DNA of 7,796 nucleotides from Bacillota bacterium (GTDB lineage: Bacteria > Bacillota > Clostridia > Christensenellales > Aristaeellaceae): positions 1-7,796 of the forward strand of contig JAEWRJ010000175.1 in assembly GCA_023460055.1 (NCBI GenBank), written 5' to 3'. Position 1 is the first letter of the stretch, and the number at the start of each line of letters is the position of its first letter. The notes beneath the pieces were generated by a model. That model did not search any database, had not been told where the DNA came from, and worked only from the letters and a program-made list of their open reading frames with translations. The position numbers and the translations under genes are program-made. This document shows, piece after piece, positions 1 to 7,591 of the stretch.

Positions 1-962
1 TCACCAATCCGCCCAAGAAGCCTGCTCAAAACCCGATCGATATCCTTCTGGGCACCCGCAACAAGGAGCCTGAGCAGAGCGAGGAGGAACAGCAGAAGCT
101 GTCGGGGAAGCGCTCGGAAGCTGAACAGCAGCTGCTCCGGGGAGAGCTGGAAGAACGTGAGATCCAGATCGAAGTGGAGGAAACGGCCCCCCAGCTGGAA
201 GTCGGCGGCAGCGCCATCAATATCGGCGATATGATGGGCGGCATGCTGCCCAAGAAAACCAAGCTGCGTCATGTAAAAGTCAAAGAAGCCAGAAAAATAC
301 TGATAGCCGAGGAGTCGCAGAAGCTGATTGACGAGGATGCCGTGAAGGAAGAAGCGCTCAGGCGCGCGGAGCAGCAGGGGATCGTTTTTATCGATGAGAT
401 CGACAAGATCGCCGGCCGCTCGACCGGCCAGGGACCTGACGTATCCCGCGAAGGCGTGCAGCGCGATATTTTGCCTATTGTAGAGGGCAGTACGGTCAAT
501 AGCAAGCATGGAGCGGTCAAGACGGATTTTATGCTGTTCATTGCCGCGGGCGCCTTCCACGTCGCCAAAGTCAGCGACCTGATTCCCGAACTGCAGGGCC
601 GCTTTCCGGTGCATGTGAAGCTGCATTCTCTCACCCGGGAAGACTTTATCAAAATACTGACCCAGCCGGATAACGCCCTGACCCGCCAGTACGCGGCACT
701 TCTTGAGGTAGATAAAGTGAAGCTGAGTTTTGAGGATGAAGCGCTGGAAGAGATCGCGAGCGCTGCCTCCAATGCCAATACACTCAGTGAGGATATTGGC
801 GCCAGGCGCTTGCATGGTGTGTTTGAGGAGCTGCTTGAGGATATTTCCTATAACGCGGGCGGCGAGGGCATGCCCGAGGTGGATCTGAAGATCACAGCGG
901 AGTATGTGCGCAATCATGTCGCCGCCGCCAAGAAGGAAGATCTCAAGAAGTACATTCTGTAA
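1..962 (+). CDS. hslU: HslU (ClpY), ATPase subunit of the HslUV protease, 5'-truncated by the window edge
   Basis: AAA+ unfoldase that unfolds cytoplasmic substrates and feeds them to the HslV peptidase. The frame is open from base 3, so about 319 codons are present of a family length near 440-460. The Walker A loop and the pore motif lie upstream of the window. Visible parts are a charged, Glu/Gln-rich segment typical of the intermediate (I) domain (about bases 60-380), the Walker B motif IVFIDEIDKI (381-410), the GRFP segment (598-609), a sensor-2-like IGARRLH stretch (around 796-816), and the C-terminal tail DLKKYIL ending at TAA (960-962). In this family the tail docks into HslV, so the 3' end appears intact. 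An internal ATG at 174 is not the real start, because family-like sequence continues upstream of it. HslV would be expected just upstream, outside the window. An intrinsic terminator follows, so hslU appears to end its own transcription unit. Identification is firm. Confidence 0.96.
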   Translation, partial: TNPPKKPAQNPIDILLGTRNKEPEQSEEEQQKLSGKRSEAEQQLLRGELEEREIQIEVEETAPQLEVGGSAINIGDMMGGMLPKKTKLRHVKVKEARKILIAEESQKLIDEDAVKEEALRRAEQQGIVFIDEIDKIAGRSTGQGPDVSREGVQRDILPIVEGSTVNSKHGAVKTDFMLFIAAGAFHVAKVSDLIPELQGRFPVHVKLHSLTREDFIKILTQPDNALTRQYAALLEVDKVKLSFEDEALEEIASAASNANTLSEDIGARRLHGVFEELLEDISYNAGGEGMPEVDLKITAEYVRNHVAAAKKEDLKKYIL

Positions 963-975
963 TGCATCCCCTTTG

Positions 976-1012
976 ATCCCCTCCTGATTTGGAGGGGATT
1001 GCTTTGCTTCTT
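976..1012 (+). terminator. Rho-independent terminator after hslU
   Basis: A perfect 9-bp GC-rich stem ATCCCCTCC / GGAGGGGAT (976-984 with 991-999) closes a 6-base loop. A T-rich tail with scattered G and C follows (1000-1012). It begins 13 bases after the hslU stop and separates hslU from the secA cluster. Confidence 0.85.
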
Positions 1013-1039
1013 GCGGCGCTTGAATGCAGCATGTATAAT
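1011..1039 (+). promoter_or_regulatory. Candidate sigma-A promoter for the secA cluster
   Basis: TTGCGG (1011-1016) is a partial -35 match. A 17-base spacer leads to a perfect TATAAT -10 box (1034-1039). Transcription would start near 1046, leaving a leader of about 25 bases before the secA ATG. The -35 box overlaps the last bases of the hslU terminator tail, so the two signals are packed end to end. Prediction is from sequence only. Confidence 0.75.
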
Positions 1040-1060
1040 TATCATTGGCGCTATGCCAAA

Positions 1061-1064
1061 GGAG
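1061..1064 (+). promoter_or_regulatory. Ribosome binding site that fixes the secA start
   Basis: GGAG lies 7 bases before ATG 1072. The longer in-frame possibility, TTG at 1045, has no Shine-Dalgarno sequence and sits at the predicted transcription start, so ATG 1072 is the start. Confidence 0.8.
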
Positions 1065-1071
1065 AACCGTG

Positions 1072-3777
1072 ATGTTAGAAAAATTGAAGTCGGTATTCGG
1101 TTTTGGGCCTGAGACCCAGCTGAAGCCCTTGAAGAAAATAGCGGACAGCGTGGAAGCGCTTGAGCCTTCGTTTCAAAAACTGAGCGATCATGAACTGGCT
1201 GCCAAGACGGAAGAGTTCCGCCGCCGCCATCAGGAAGGCGGAGAGACGCTGGACCAGCTGCTGCCGGAGGCTTTTGCCACCGTTCGCGAGGCGGCCAAGC
1301 GTACCTTGGGCATGCGTCCCTTCTACGTGCAGCTCATCGGCGGCATCGTGCTTCATCAGGGCAGAATCGCCGAGATGAAGACCGGTGAAGGCAAAACGCT
1401 GACAGCCTGTCTTCCCGCTTATTTGAACGCGCTGAGCGGCAAGGGTGTTCACATCGTCACGGTCAACGACTACTTGGCAAAGTTCCAGGGCGAAGAGATG
1501 GGCAAGCTATTCCGTTTTCTGGGGATGAGCGTTGGCATCATCGTCCATGACTTGAGCGGAGAGCAGCGCCGCGAGGCCTATGCCTGCGATATTACCTACG
1601 GCACGAATAACGAGATGGGCTTTGACTATCTGCGCGACAACATGGTGATCTACCGCCGCGATATGGTGCAGCGCGGACATCACTATGCCGTGGTTGACGA
1701 GGTTGACTCCATCCTGATTGATGAGGCGCGTACCCCGCTGATCATTTCCGGCCAGGGTGACAAGCCGACTGATATGTATGAAAAGGCGGACCGCTTCGTC
1801 AGCCGCCTCAAAAACGAGACCGACTATACGGTGGAGGAGAAGGAAAAAAGCGTTGTCTTTACTGAAGACGGCACGGCGAAGGCTGAAGCAGCGTTTGGGG
1901 TGGAGAACCTGTCTGATCCCCAGAACAACGAGCTGAACCACTATCTCATCCAGGCGCTGAAGGCCAATGTGCTGATGAAGCGTGATATCGACTATGTGGT
2001 GCAAAATGACGAGGTCGTTATCGTAGATGAGTTCACCGGCCGTCTGATGGTAGGACGCCGCTACTCCGATGGCCTGCACCAGGCCATAGAGGCCAAGGAA
2101 CACGTGAAGGTGGAGCGGGAATCAAAGACGCTGGCCACCATTACATTCCAGAACTATTTCCGCATGTACGCCAAGCTCTCCGGCATGACGGGCACAGCCA
2201 AGACAGAGGAAGAAGAGTTCCAGGGCATTTACAGCCTGGATGTCGTGCAGATCCCGACGAACATGCCCATGATCCGCCAGGATCTCAACGACGTGGTATA
2301 CCGCGGCAAAAAGGGCAAGTATGAGGCCGTGGTGGAGGAGATCATCCGCCGCCATCAGACCGGCCAGCCGCTGCTGGTTGGTACCATATCGGTCGAAGTG
2401 TCTGAAATGCTCAGCCGCATGCTGAGCCTGCGGGGCATTACCCATGAGGTGCTTAACGCCAAGCACCACGCCAGAGAAGCCGCGATCGTGGCGCAGGCCG
2501 GTCATTTCGGCGCTGTCACCATTGCGACCAACATGGCAGGGCGCGGCACGGATATCCTGCTGGGCGGCAACCCGGATTTCCTGGCCCGCCGGGCGATGGC
2601 GCATGAGGATTTCTCCGAAGACATGATTGAACAGGCCACCGCCCACAATGAGGATGCGGATAGCGAGGTCCTTGCCGCAAGGAAGCGCTACCGCGAACTG
2701 TATGAAGGCTTTCGAGGGACGACTGACAAGGAGCACGAGCAGGTCGTCGGGGTCGGCGGCCTGCATATCATCGGCACAGAACGCCATGAGAGCCGGCGCA
2801 TCGATAACCAGCTGCGCGGCCGTGCCGGGCGCCAGGGTGATCCCGGTTCGTCCCAGTTTTTTATCTCACTTGAGGATGACCTGATGCGCCTGTTTGGCGG
2901 TGAGCGTATTCAGCCGCTGATCGCCAAGCTGGGTATGGAAGAAAATGTGCCTTTGGAAGCCGGCATGCTGACCAAACAGATCGAAAACGCGCAGAAGCGC
3001 ATTGAAAGCCGCAACTATGAGATCCGAAAGAACGTGCTGCGCTATGACGATGTGATGAACCAGCAGCGCGAACTGATCTACAAGCAGAGGCGCCAGGTGC
3101 TGGAAGGCGAGAACATGCGCGAGTCCCTTCTGGGCATGGCCGATAAGCTTGTTGAAGAAGCCGCGGCGCGCTTTTGCGCCGGAGAAAACCGTGATTGGGA
3201 TATCGAAGGGCTGACTGAGTATCTGGAACGCTTGTGCATACCTGCCGGTACTCTTCAGGCGAACGCTGACGCGATCAGAGGCTTTGACAAGGAAGGGATC
3301 AGCGCTTTCCTCAAAAGAACAGCCAGAGACTTCTATGAGCGGCGTGAAGAGGAAATCTCAAAGATCGGCATCGACATGCGGGAGCTTGAGCGCAATGTGC
3401 TGCTGCGCAGCGTGGATACCCGCTGGATGGATCATATCGACGCCATGGACAGGCTGCGTGACGGCATCGGCCTGCGCGCCTACGCTCAGCGCGATCCCGT
3501 CAACGAGTACAAGATGGAAAGCTATGACATGTTTGACGAAATGGTCCGCCTTTTGCAGGAGGATTCCGTGCGCGCGCTCTATCAGCTGCGCATCGAGAAA
3601 GCGCCCGAGCGCCGTGAAGTAGCCAAGCCCGTGCGCGCGGTGGGAGCCGGCGACGCCGCGCCTTCGCCCAGGCCGGGGACCCAGCAGATCAAAAAGGGTG
3701 AAAAAGTGGGCCGCAACAGCCCCTGCCCCTGCGGCAGCGGAAAAAAGTATAAGAACTGCCACGGGGCTAACGCCTGA
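1072..3777 (+). CDS. secA: SecA, preprotein translocase ATPase
   Basis: Motor ATPase that binds preproteins and SecYEG at the membrane and drives export through the Sec channel. From ATG 1072 the protein is 901 residues, the same size as E. coli SecA and longer than the ~840 of B. subtilis. NBD1 carries the Walker A motif TGEGKT (residues 104-109) and Walker B DEVD (209-212), followed by the preprotein-crosslinking region. NBD2 starts around SGMTGTAKTEEEEF (from residue 370) and has GRGTDI (490-495) and the arginine-rich RGRAGRQGDPG motif (582-592). A charged insertion follows NPDFLARR in NBD2 (roughly residues 503-556), which contributes to the length; such insertions vary between lineages. 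The helical scaffold region includes RWMDHIDAMDRLRDGI (from 784). A basic, Pro/Ala-rich linker leads to a C-terminal SEC-C zinc site CPCGSGKKYKNCH (Cys885, Cys887, Cys896, His897), which in relatives binds zinc and helps contact SecB or ribosomes. It is first in the putative operon. All key motifs are intact. Confidence 0.98.
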   Translation: MLEKLKSVFGFGPETQLKPLKKIADSVEALEPSFQKLSDHELAAKTEEFRRRHQEGGETLDQLLPEAFATVREAAKRTLGMRPFYVQLIGGIVLHQGRIAEMKTGEGKTLTACLPAYLNALSGKGVHIVTVNDYLAKFQGEEMGKLFRFLGMSVGIIVHDLSGEQRREAYACDITYGTNNEMGFDYLRDNMVIYRRDMVQRGHHYAVVDEVDSILIDEARTPLIISGQGDKPTDMYEKADRFVSRLKNETDYTVEEKEKSVVFTEDGTAKAEAAFGVENLSDPQNNELNHYLIQALKANVLMKRDIDYVVQNDEVVIVDEFTGRLMVGRRYSDGLHQAIEAKEHVKVERESKTLATITFQNYFRMYAKLSGMTGTAKTEEEEFQGIYSLDVVQIPTNMPMIRQDLNDVVYRGKKGKYEAVVEEIIRRHQTGQPLLVGTISVEVSEMLSRMLSLRGITHEVLNAKHHAREAAIVAQAGHFGAVTIATNMAGRGTDILLGGNPDFLARRAMAHEDFSEDMIEQATAHNEDADSEVLAARKRYRELYEGFRGTTDKEHEQVVGVGGLHIIGTERHESRRIDNQLRGRAGRQGDPGSSQFFISLEDDLMRLFGGERIQPLIAKLGMEENVPLEAGMLTKQIENAQKRIESRNYEIRKNVLRYDDVMNQQRELIYKQRRQVLEGENMRESLLGMADKLVEEAAARFCAGENRDWDIEGLTEYLERLCIPAGTLQANADAIRGFDKEGISAFLKRTARDFYERREEEISKIGIDMRELERNVLLRSVDTRWMDHIDAMDRLRDGIGLRAYAQRDPVNEYKMESYDMFDEMVRLLQEDSVRALYQLRIEKAPERREVAKPVRAVGAGDAAPSPRPGTQQIKKGEKVGRNSPCPCGSGKKYKNCHGANA

Positions 3778-3813
3778 CTAAGGCATAATTCTGTCAAAAC
3801 ACAGGGAGAAAAC

Positions 3814-4914
3814 ATGATCGTTGAATTGGAAAAGTACCGCGGCGAATTGGCCGCGATCAAAGAGCGCCTTTTGGAAGTCGGTGACGGCCTTCATATAGGC
3901 CAGATGGAGCAGGAGCTTCTTGAGCTGCGCGAGGAAATGAACGCGCCGGGGTTTTGGGATGACCTGGACAGGTCACGGACAGTCAACCAGCAAATTGCCG
4001 CCATCGAAGCGAAGATCGGGCATTATAACAGTCTGCGGACGATGTGCGATGACATTGAGATCATGATGGAGCTGGCTGACGGCGAGACGGACCAGGCCAT
4101 GGCAGATGAGGCCGGAGCAGAGCTTGAAAAGCTCATTCATCAAGTGGATATGCTTGCGCTGGAAACCCTGATGCGCGGTGATTATGATCGCAACAACGCT
4201 ATCCTTTCACTGCACGCGGGCGCTGGCGGAACCGAGGCGCAGGACTGGACGCAGATGCTGTACCGCATGTATACGCGCTACTGCGAGCGCGCGGGATTCA
4301 AAGTGACACTGCTTGATTATCTTGACGGAGATGAGGCGGGCACGAAATCCGCAACATTCGAAGTGACGGGCGACAATGCCTACGGCTATCTGCGCGGCGA
4401 AAAGGGGGTGCACCGGCTGGTGCGTATCAGCCCCTTTGATTCTAACGCACGCCGCCATACCTCCTTTGCCTCGCTTGACGTGGCTCCCGTGATTGAGGAC
4501 GACGGCAAGATTGAGATCGACATGGAGGATGTGCGCGTCGATACCTACCGGTCAACAGGCGCCGGCGGCCAGCATGTTAACAAGACCGATTCCGCAGTGC
4601 GTTTGACACATATGCCTTCGGGCATCGTCGTCTCCTGCCAGAATGAGCGCAGCCAGGTGCAGAATAAGGAAAAGGCCATGCAGATGCTGCGCGCGCGCCT
4701 GATCGAGCTGCGTGAGCGCGAGAAGGAAGAGCAGATGGCTGACATCAAGGGCGAAATGAAAAAAATCGAGTGGGGCAGCCAGATCCGTTCCTATGTCTTC
4801 CAGCCCTACACCATGGTGAAGGATCACCGCACAGGCTACGAATCCGGCAACATCACGGATGTGATGGACGGCAACCTTGACGGCTTTATCACCGCCTATC
4901 TGAAGATGCAATAA
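3814..4914 (+). CDS. prfB: Peptide chain release factor 2 (RF2), without the programmed frameshift
   Basis: Class I release factor that reads UGA and UAA in the ribosomal A site and triggers peptidyl-tRNA hydrolysis. The 366 residues match the usual RF2 length. The helical N-terminal domain occupies about residues 1-110. The codon-reading tripeptide SPF at 206-208 identifies RF2 and not RF1 (PxT type). The catalytic GGQ is at 251-253, within STGAGGQHVNKTDSAVR, and the basic C-terminal region follows. The start ATG has a GGGAG Shine-Dalgarno sequence at 3804-3808. The gene begins 36 bases after secA and ends in TAATGA, whose ATG starts the next gene. In most bacteria prfB has an in-frame UGA near codon 26 that is bypassed by +1 frameshifting. 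Here codon 26 is CTT, the usual slip codon, but codon 27 is CAT and the frame runs straight through. RF2 autoregulation by recoding therefore appears absent. Confidence 0.98.
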   Translation: MIVELEKYRGELAAIKERLLEVGDGLHIGQMEQELLELREEMNAPGFWDDLDRSRTVNQQIAAIEAKIGHYNSLRTMCDDIEIMMELADGETDQAMADEAGAELEKLIHQVDMLALETLMRGDYDRNNAILSLHAGAGGTEAQDWTQMLYRMYTRYCERAGFKVTLLDYLDGDEAGTKSATFEVTGDNAYGYLRGEKGVHRLVRISPFDSNARRHTSFASLDVAPVIEDDGKIEIDMEDVRVDTYRSTGAGGQHVNKTDSAVRLTHMPSGIVVSCQNERSQVQNKEKAMQMLRARLIELREREKEEQMADIKGEMKKIEWGSQIRSYVFQPYTMVKDHRTGYESGNITDVMDGNLDGFITAYLKMQ

Positions 4915-5627
4915 TGAGCAGAACAGCCGTTTTATTGCGCGTTCTTTTGGCTTTCCTGCTTGTCTTCTGCCTGATTGCCTATCTGGCGGGGTCATTGGCG
5001 GCTATCGCTATCGACACCGACAGGATGCTTCAAAAAATGAACAGCTTTTCTGATACCTCGCTGTCGGGTGTCCAGGCGCAGGAGTACCCAGCGCTCTCTT
5101 CATCCCTGACAGAGTATCTCAAAGGCAAGGCTGATACACCCCAAATACAGGTGATCAAACATGGGCAAAGCGCTCCTGCCTTTTCCCAAAAGGAAATACA
5201 GCACCTTGAAGATATAAGGGGTTTGATCGCGCTTGCCAACTCCCTGAGGTATACCGCGCTGGGGCTGGCGGCCATGGCCATCATCGCTTTTTTTATCATC
5301 AGAAAGACTGCTTCCCCTGAGTTGATCGGCTTGATCAAGCCACAAAAAGCCTTAAGCCTTTCGCTGTTTCTTTTTTTCGGTGCCGCGCTTGTTCTGGCGG
5401 TTTGGGGATTGATCGATTTCAATTCGCTTTTTTACGCTTTTCACCGTGTATTGTTCAGGAATGATCTGTGGCTTTTGGACGCCGGGCAGGATCTGCTGCT
5501 GCAGCTGATGCCGGAAGATTTCTTTGTATCTTACGCTTTGGACCTGATAAAGAACAGCGCGTTGATCCTCCTGTCGCTGCCCCTGGCGGCATATGCCTTT
5601 CACAAGGCCGGGAAGGAGAACGCGTGA
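4914..5627 (+). CDS. TIGR01906/DUF1461 family integral membrane protein, function unknown
   Basis: A 237-residue membrane protein. Hydrophobic segments lie at about residues 7-31, 113-129, 147-167 and 211-229, giving four predicted helices. Two non-hydrophobic stretches lie between them: about 80 residues after helix 1 and about 43 between helices 3 and 4. The second contains the blocks I recognise for this family: FHRVLFRNDLWLLD (176-189) and LMPEDFF (198-204). With helix 1 acting as an uncleaved signal anchor, both stretches would face outside; this topology is inferred. No catalytic motif is evident, and I do not assign a function. The ATG overlaps the prfB stop by one base (TAATG) and has only a weak Shine-Dalgarno sequence, so translation is probably coupled to prfB. 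It overlaps tsaD by 4 bases, so its expression is tied to both neighbours. Family assignment is from memory of its conserved motifs. Confidence 0.82.
   Translation: MSRTAVLLRVLLAFLLVFCLIAYLAGSLAAIAIDTDRMLQKMNSFSDTSLSGVQAQEYPALSSSLTEYLKGKADTPQIQVIKHGQSAPAFSQKEIQHLEDIRGLIALANSLRYTALGLAAMAIIAFFIIRKTASPELIGLIKPQKALSLSLFLFFGAALVLAVWGLIDFNSLFYAFHRVLFRNDLWLLDAGQDLLLQLMPEDFFVSYALDLIKNSALILLSLPLAAYAFHKAGKENA
5613..5618 (+). promoter_or_regulatory. Ribosome binding site that fixes the tsaD GTG start
   Basis: AAGGAG lies 5 bases before GTG 5624, inside the 3' end of the DUF1461 gene. The next in-frame start, ATG 5642, has a GGAG only 3 bases away, which is too close for good initiation. GTG 5624 also gives the common 4-base GTGA stop-start overlap. 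Confidence 0.75.
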
Positions 5628-6682
5628 GCTACTTGGAGAGGATGAAGAAAAGGGCTCAGGATTTGCGGGGCAGGCCCGGTGTCAAGATACTGGCTATCGA
5701 AACTTCCTGCGATGAAACAGCTGCTTCAGTTGTCGAGGGCGGGCGCACGGTCCTTTCAAACTGTGTATATTCTCAGATCGATCTGCACACACTCTATGGA
5801 GGGGTAGTTCCCGAGATTGCCAGCCGCGCCCATGTTGAAAAGATCGGGGCTGTTGTAAAAGCCGCGCTGGCTGAGTCACGGCATGGTTTTGATGACATTG
5901 ACGCGCTTGCCGTGACCTTTGGTCCCGGGCTGGTCGGAGCATTGCTGGTAGGTGTCAGCTATGCCAAGGGGCTGGCCTTAGCGCTTGACAAGCCCCTGAT
6001 CGCCGTCAACCATATCGAAGGACATATTTGCGCCAACTATCTCAGTTCTCCTAAGCTTGAGCCTCCCTATTTGTGCCTTGTTGTATCCGGCGGGCACAGC
6101 CATCTGATCATGGTGGAGGAAGGGGATGGTTACCGCCTGATCGGCTGCACGCAGGATGACGCGGCCGGAGAAGCCTTTGATAAAGCGGCCCGCGTACTGA
6201 AATTGCCTTATCCCGGCGGTCCGAAGCTGGACGTGCAGGCAGAACTCGGTGACGCGTCGCTTTACGTCCTACCGCGCCCCCATACTGACGGCCGGTACGA
6301 TTACAGCTTTTCCGGGCTGAAGACTGCTTTTATCAATTTGACGCACAAGATGGAACAGAGGGGAGAGGAACTGCCGGTACAGGATCTGGCGGCAGCTTTC
6401 CGCAAGGCCGTGGTGGATCAGCTGACGGATAAATGCATGCTGGCAGCCGCGGAACTGGGCCAAAGGCGCATTGCGCTGGCAGGCGGCGTATCCGCCAACA
6501 GCCTGCTGCGCCGCCAGATGCTTGCAGCCTGCGATCAGCAGGGAATCGAGCTGTTTATGCCTGAGTTGAAGTATACGGGGGACAACGCCGCGATGATCGG
6601 CGCGGCTGCCTTCAGAAGGCTCAGCCAGGGACAGGTATCAGGCCTTGGTTTGAATGCCAATCCATCGCTCAGATTAGTCTGA
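5624..6682 (+). CDS. tsaD: TsaD (Kae1/YgjD family), tRNA N6-threonylcarbamoyladenosine transferase subunit
   Basis: Catalytic subunit that transfers the threonylcarbamoyl group from threonylcarbamoyl-AMP to A37 of ANN-decoding tRNAs, working with TsaB and TsaE in the cytoplasm. The 352-residue protein has the ASKHA fold. KILAIETSCDETA starts at residue 21. The metal-binding pair His130 and His134 is in NHIEGH. VSGGHSHL is at 154-161, DDAAGEAFDKAARVL at 178-192, and LAGGVSANSLLR at 285-296. Asp320 in YTGDNAAMIG is the third metal ligand. All expected active-site residues are present. The first ~20 residues are a basic extension compared with proteins that begin directly at the KILAIETS strand. 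It comes from using GTG 5624; if ATG 5642 were used, the protein would be 346 residues. tsaB, tsaE and rimI, often nearby in Bacillota, are not in this window. It is the last gene of the putative operon and ends directly against the convergent phosphoesterase gene. Confidence 0.97.
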   Translation: MSYLERMKKRAQDLRGRPGVKILAIETSCDETAASVVEGGRTVLSNCVYSQIDLHTLYGGVVPEIASRAHVEKIGAVVKAALAESRHGFDDIDALAVTFGPGLVGALLVGVSYAKGLALALDKPLIAVNHIEGHICANYLSSPKLEPPYLCLVVSGGHSHLIMVEEGDGYRLIGCTQDDAAGEAFDKAARVLKLPYPGGPKLDVQAELGDASLYVLPRPHTDGRYDYSFSGLKTAFINLTHKMEQRGEELPVQDLAAAFRKAVVDQLTDKCMLAAAELGQRRIALAGGVSANSLLRRQMLAACDQQGIELFMPELKYTGDNAAMIGAAAFRRLSQGQVSGLGLNANPSLRLV

Positions 6683-7531
6683 TCATTTCCGTTTCAGGGT
6701 TATTCTGTGTATCTGCGGCCGCACACCCAGACGCATGGGCAGTAGGGACGTGCCCACACCATGCGTAACCAGAAGCTTCCCGCCGTGCGCGTCCATCCAC
6801 CCTCTGGCATAGGTATCGCCATAAGCGCTTGAAGAATGCAGGCTGCGGCCGAATATGACCAGCTGCCCGCCGTGTGTATGCCCGCACAGCGCGAGGTCAA
6901 ATCGGAATCCTGCCTGCTTTTCAGCCTCCGGCAGGATATCCGGCGAATGCGGCGCAAAAATCGTGAAGTCACTTTGCGCAATGGCTCCTGTGAGCGCTGC
7001 TGTATCCGGCCTGCCTTCCAGGACATCGTCGGTCGCGCACAGGCACAGGGATGAGCCGCCTTTATTGATAAGAACGGCGCTGTTGCAGAGTAAAACGATC
7101 CCCTTTGACAGGATTTGGCCTTTGAGCTCGCTGATTTCCTCTTCGTGCCCCAGCAGATCGTGGTTGCCCATGACGGCGAATACGCCGGATCGGGCTGTCA
7201 AGTCGGGCAGTGCCTTGAAAAACTCAAGCGACGTTTTGGCTGTCTCACCATAATCTCCGCCCAGCAGCATGATATCGGCCCGCATGCCGTTTAACTTCCG
7301 AGCCAGGTCTTCCGCCCGCTTTTTGCCAAAAAACGGGCCGTAGTGAATATCAGAGCAATAAGCGATGACAAGGCCGTCGAACGCTGCCGGCAGATGACTA
7401 AAAACAGCCGATTCGTCGACAACATCGAGCTGCGCCGAGAGCCAAAAAGGGTATAATATTTTGGATGAAGTGGGAATCCACTTTGTAAAGTGAAGCAAAC
7501 GCCCTAACACGGTTTTCCATTGACTAGCCAA
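6683..7531 (-). CDS. Calcineurin-like metallophosphoesterase, YkuE/YaeI type
   Basis: A 282-residue protein with the full two-metal phosphoesterase signature: Asp61 and His63 in SDIHYG, Asp93 in GGDY, Asn123-His124 in GNHD, His195 in APHSPD, and His218 and His220 in GHTHGGQ. GHTHGGQ and the C-terminal THGVGTSLLPMRLGVRPQI are typical of the YkuE/YaeI group, members of which act on phosphodiester or lipid-linked phosphate substrates. The actual substrate here cannot be read from sequence. B. subtilis YkuE has a twin-arginine signal, but I see no RR motif or clear signal peptide in the first 50 residues, so a cytoplasmic or membrane-surface location is more likely. The start is TTG at 7531, supported by a strong Shine-Dalgarno sequence. 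The nearest ATG on this strand (7520) is out of frame. The gene has its own promoter candidate and meets tsaD tail to tail without any spacer or terminator. Confidence 0.93.
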   Translation of the reverse strand: MASQWKTVLGRLLHFTKWIPTSSKILYPFWLSAQLDVVDESAVFSHLPAAFDGLVIAYCSDIHYGPFFGKKRAEDLARKLNGMRADIMLLGGDYGETAKTSLEFFKALPDLTARSGVFAVMGNHDLLGHEEEISELKGQILSKGIVLLCNSAVLINKGGSSLCLCATDDVLEGRPDTAALTGAIAQSDFTIFAPHSPDILPEAEKQAGFRFDLALCGHTHGGQLVIFGRSLHSSSAYGDTYARGWMDAHGGKLLVTHGVGTSLLPMRLGVRPQIHRITLKRK

Positions 7532-7537
7532 ATGATG

Positions 7538-7543
7538 CCTCCC
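7538..7543 (-). promoter_or_regulatory. Ribosome binding site that fixes the phosphoesterase TTG start
   Basis: On the minus strand GGGAGG is followed by 6 bases and then TTG at 7531. Its strength and spacing are the main reasons to accept a TTG start. Confidence 0.75.
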
Positions 7544-7562
7544 GTAGCTGTGTTACTGAGAC

Positions 7563-7591
7563 AGGGTAGTATCAAGCGCGCGCGATGTCAA
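7563..7591 (-). promoter_or_regulatory. Candidate sigma-A promoter for the metallophosphoesterase gene
   Basis: Read on the minus strand, a perfect TTGACA -35 (plus positions 7586-7591) is separated by 17 bases from TACCCT (7563-7568), which keeps the T, A and final T of the -10 consensus. Transcription would start near 7556, some 25 bases before the TTG start. Direct repeats overlap the spacer and the -35 box. Confidence 0.6.

Noticed and set aside
1045..1071. A nine-codon N-terminal extension of SecA beginning at TTG 1045
   Set aside because: It has no ribosome binding site, lies at the predicted transcription start, and adds residues not found in the family. ATG 1072 has GGAG at the right distance and gives the normal SecA N-terminus.
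1507..2787. Long open frames on the minus strand opposite secA (about 200 codons each)
   Set aside because: They are shadows of a strongly conserved coding strand in GC-rich DNA. They show no family motif and no convincing ribosome binding site, and the forward frame is certain.
3783..3804. A possible internal promoter or hairpin in the secA-prfB gap (CATAAT; CTGT/ACAG)
   Set aside because: The -10-like box has no -35 partner at a suitable distance, and the stem is only 4 bp. Chance occurrence is the simpler explanation.
5468..5623. A longer TsaD starting at GTG 5468
   Set aside because: This would overlap the membrane-protein gene by 160 bases and add about 50 residues unrelated to TsaD. 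GTG 5624 has a clear AAGGAG and a natural 4-base overlap.
6712..6721. The palindrome TGCGGCCGCA inside the phosphoesterase gene
   Set aside because: It lies in conserved coding sequence near the C-terminus and is only a short GC-rich palindrome. No T-tract follows, so it is not a terminator for tsaD.
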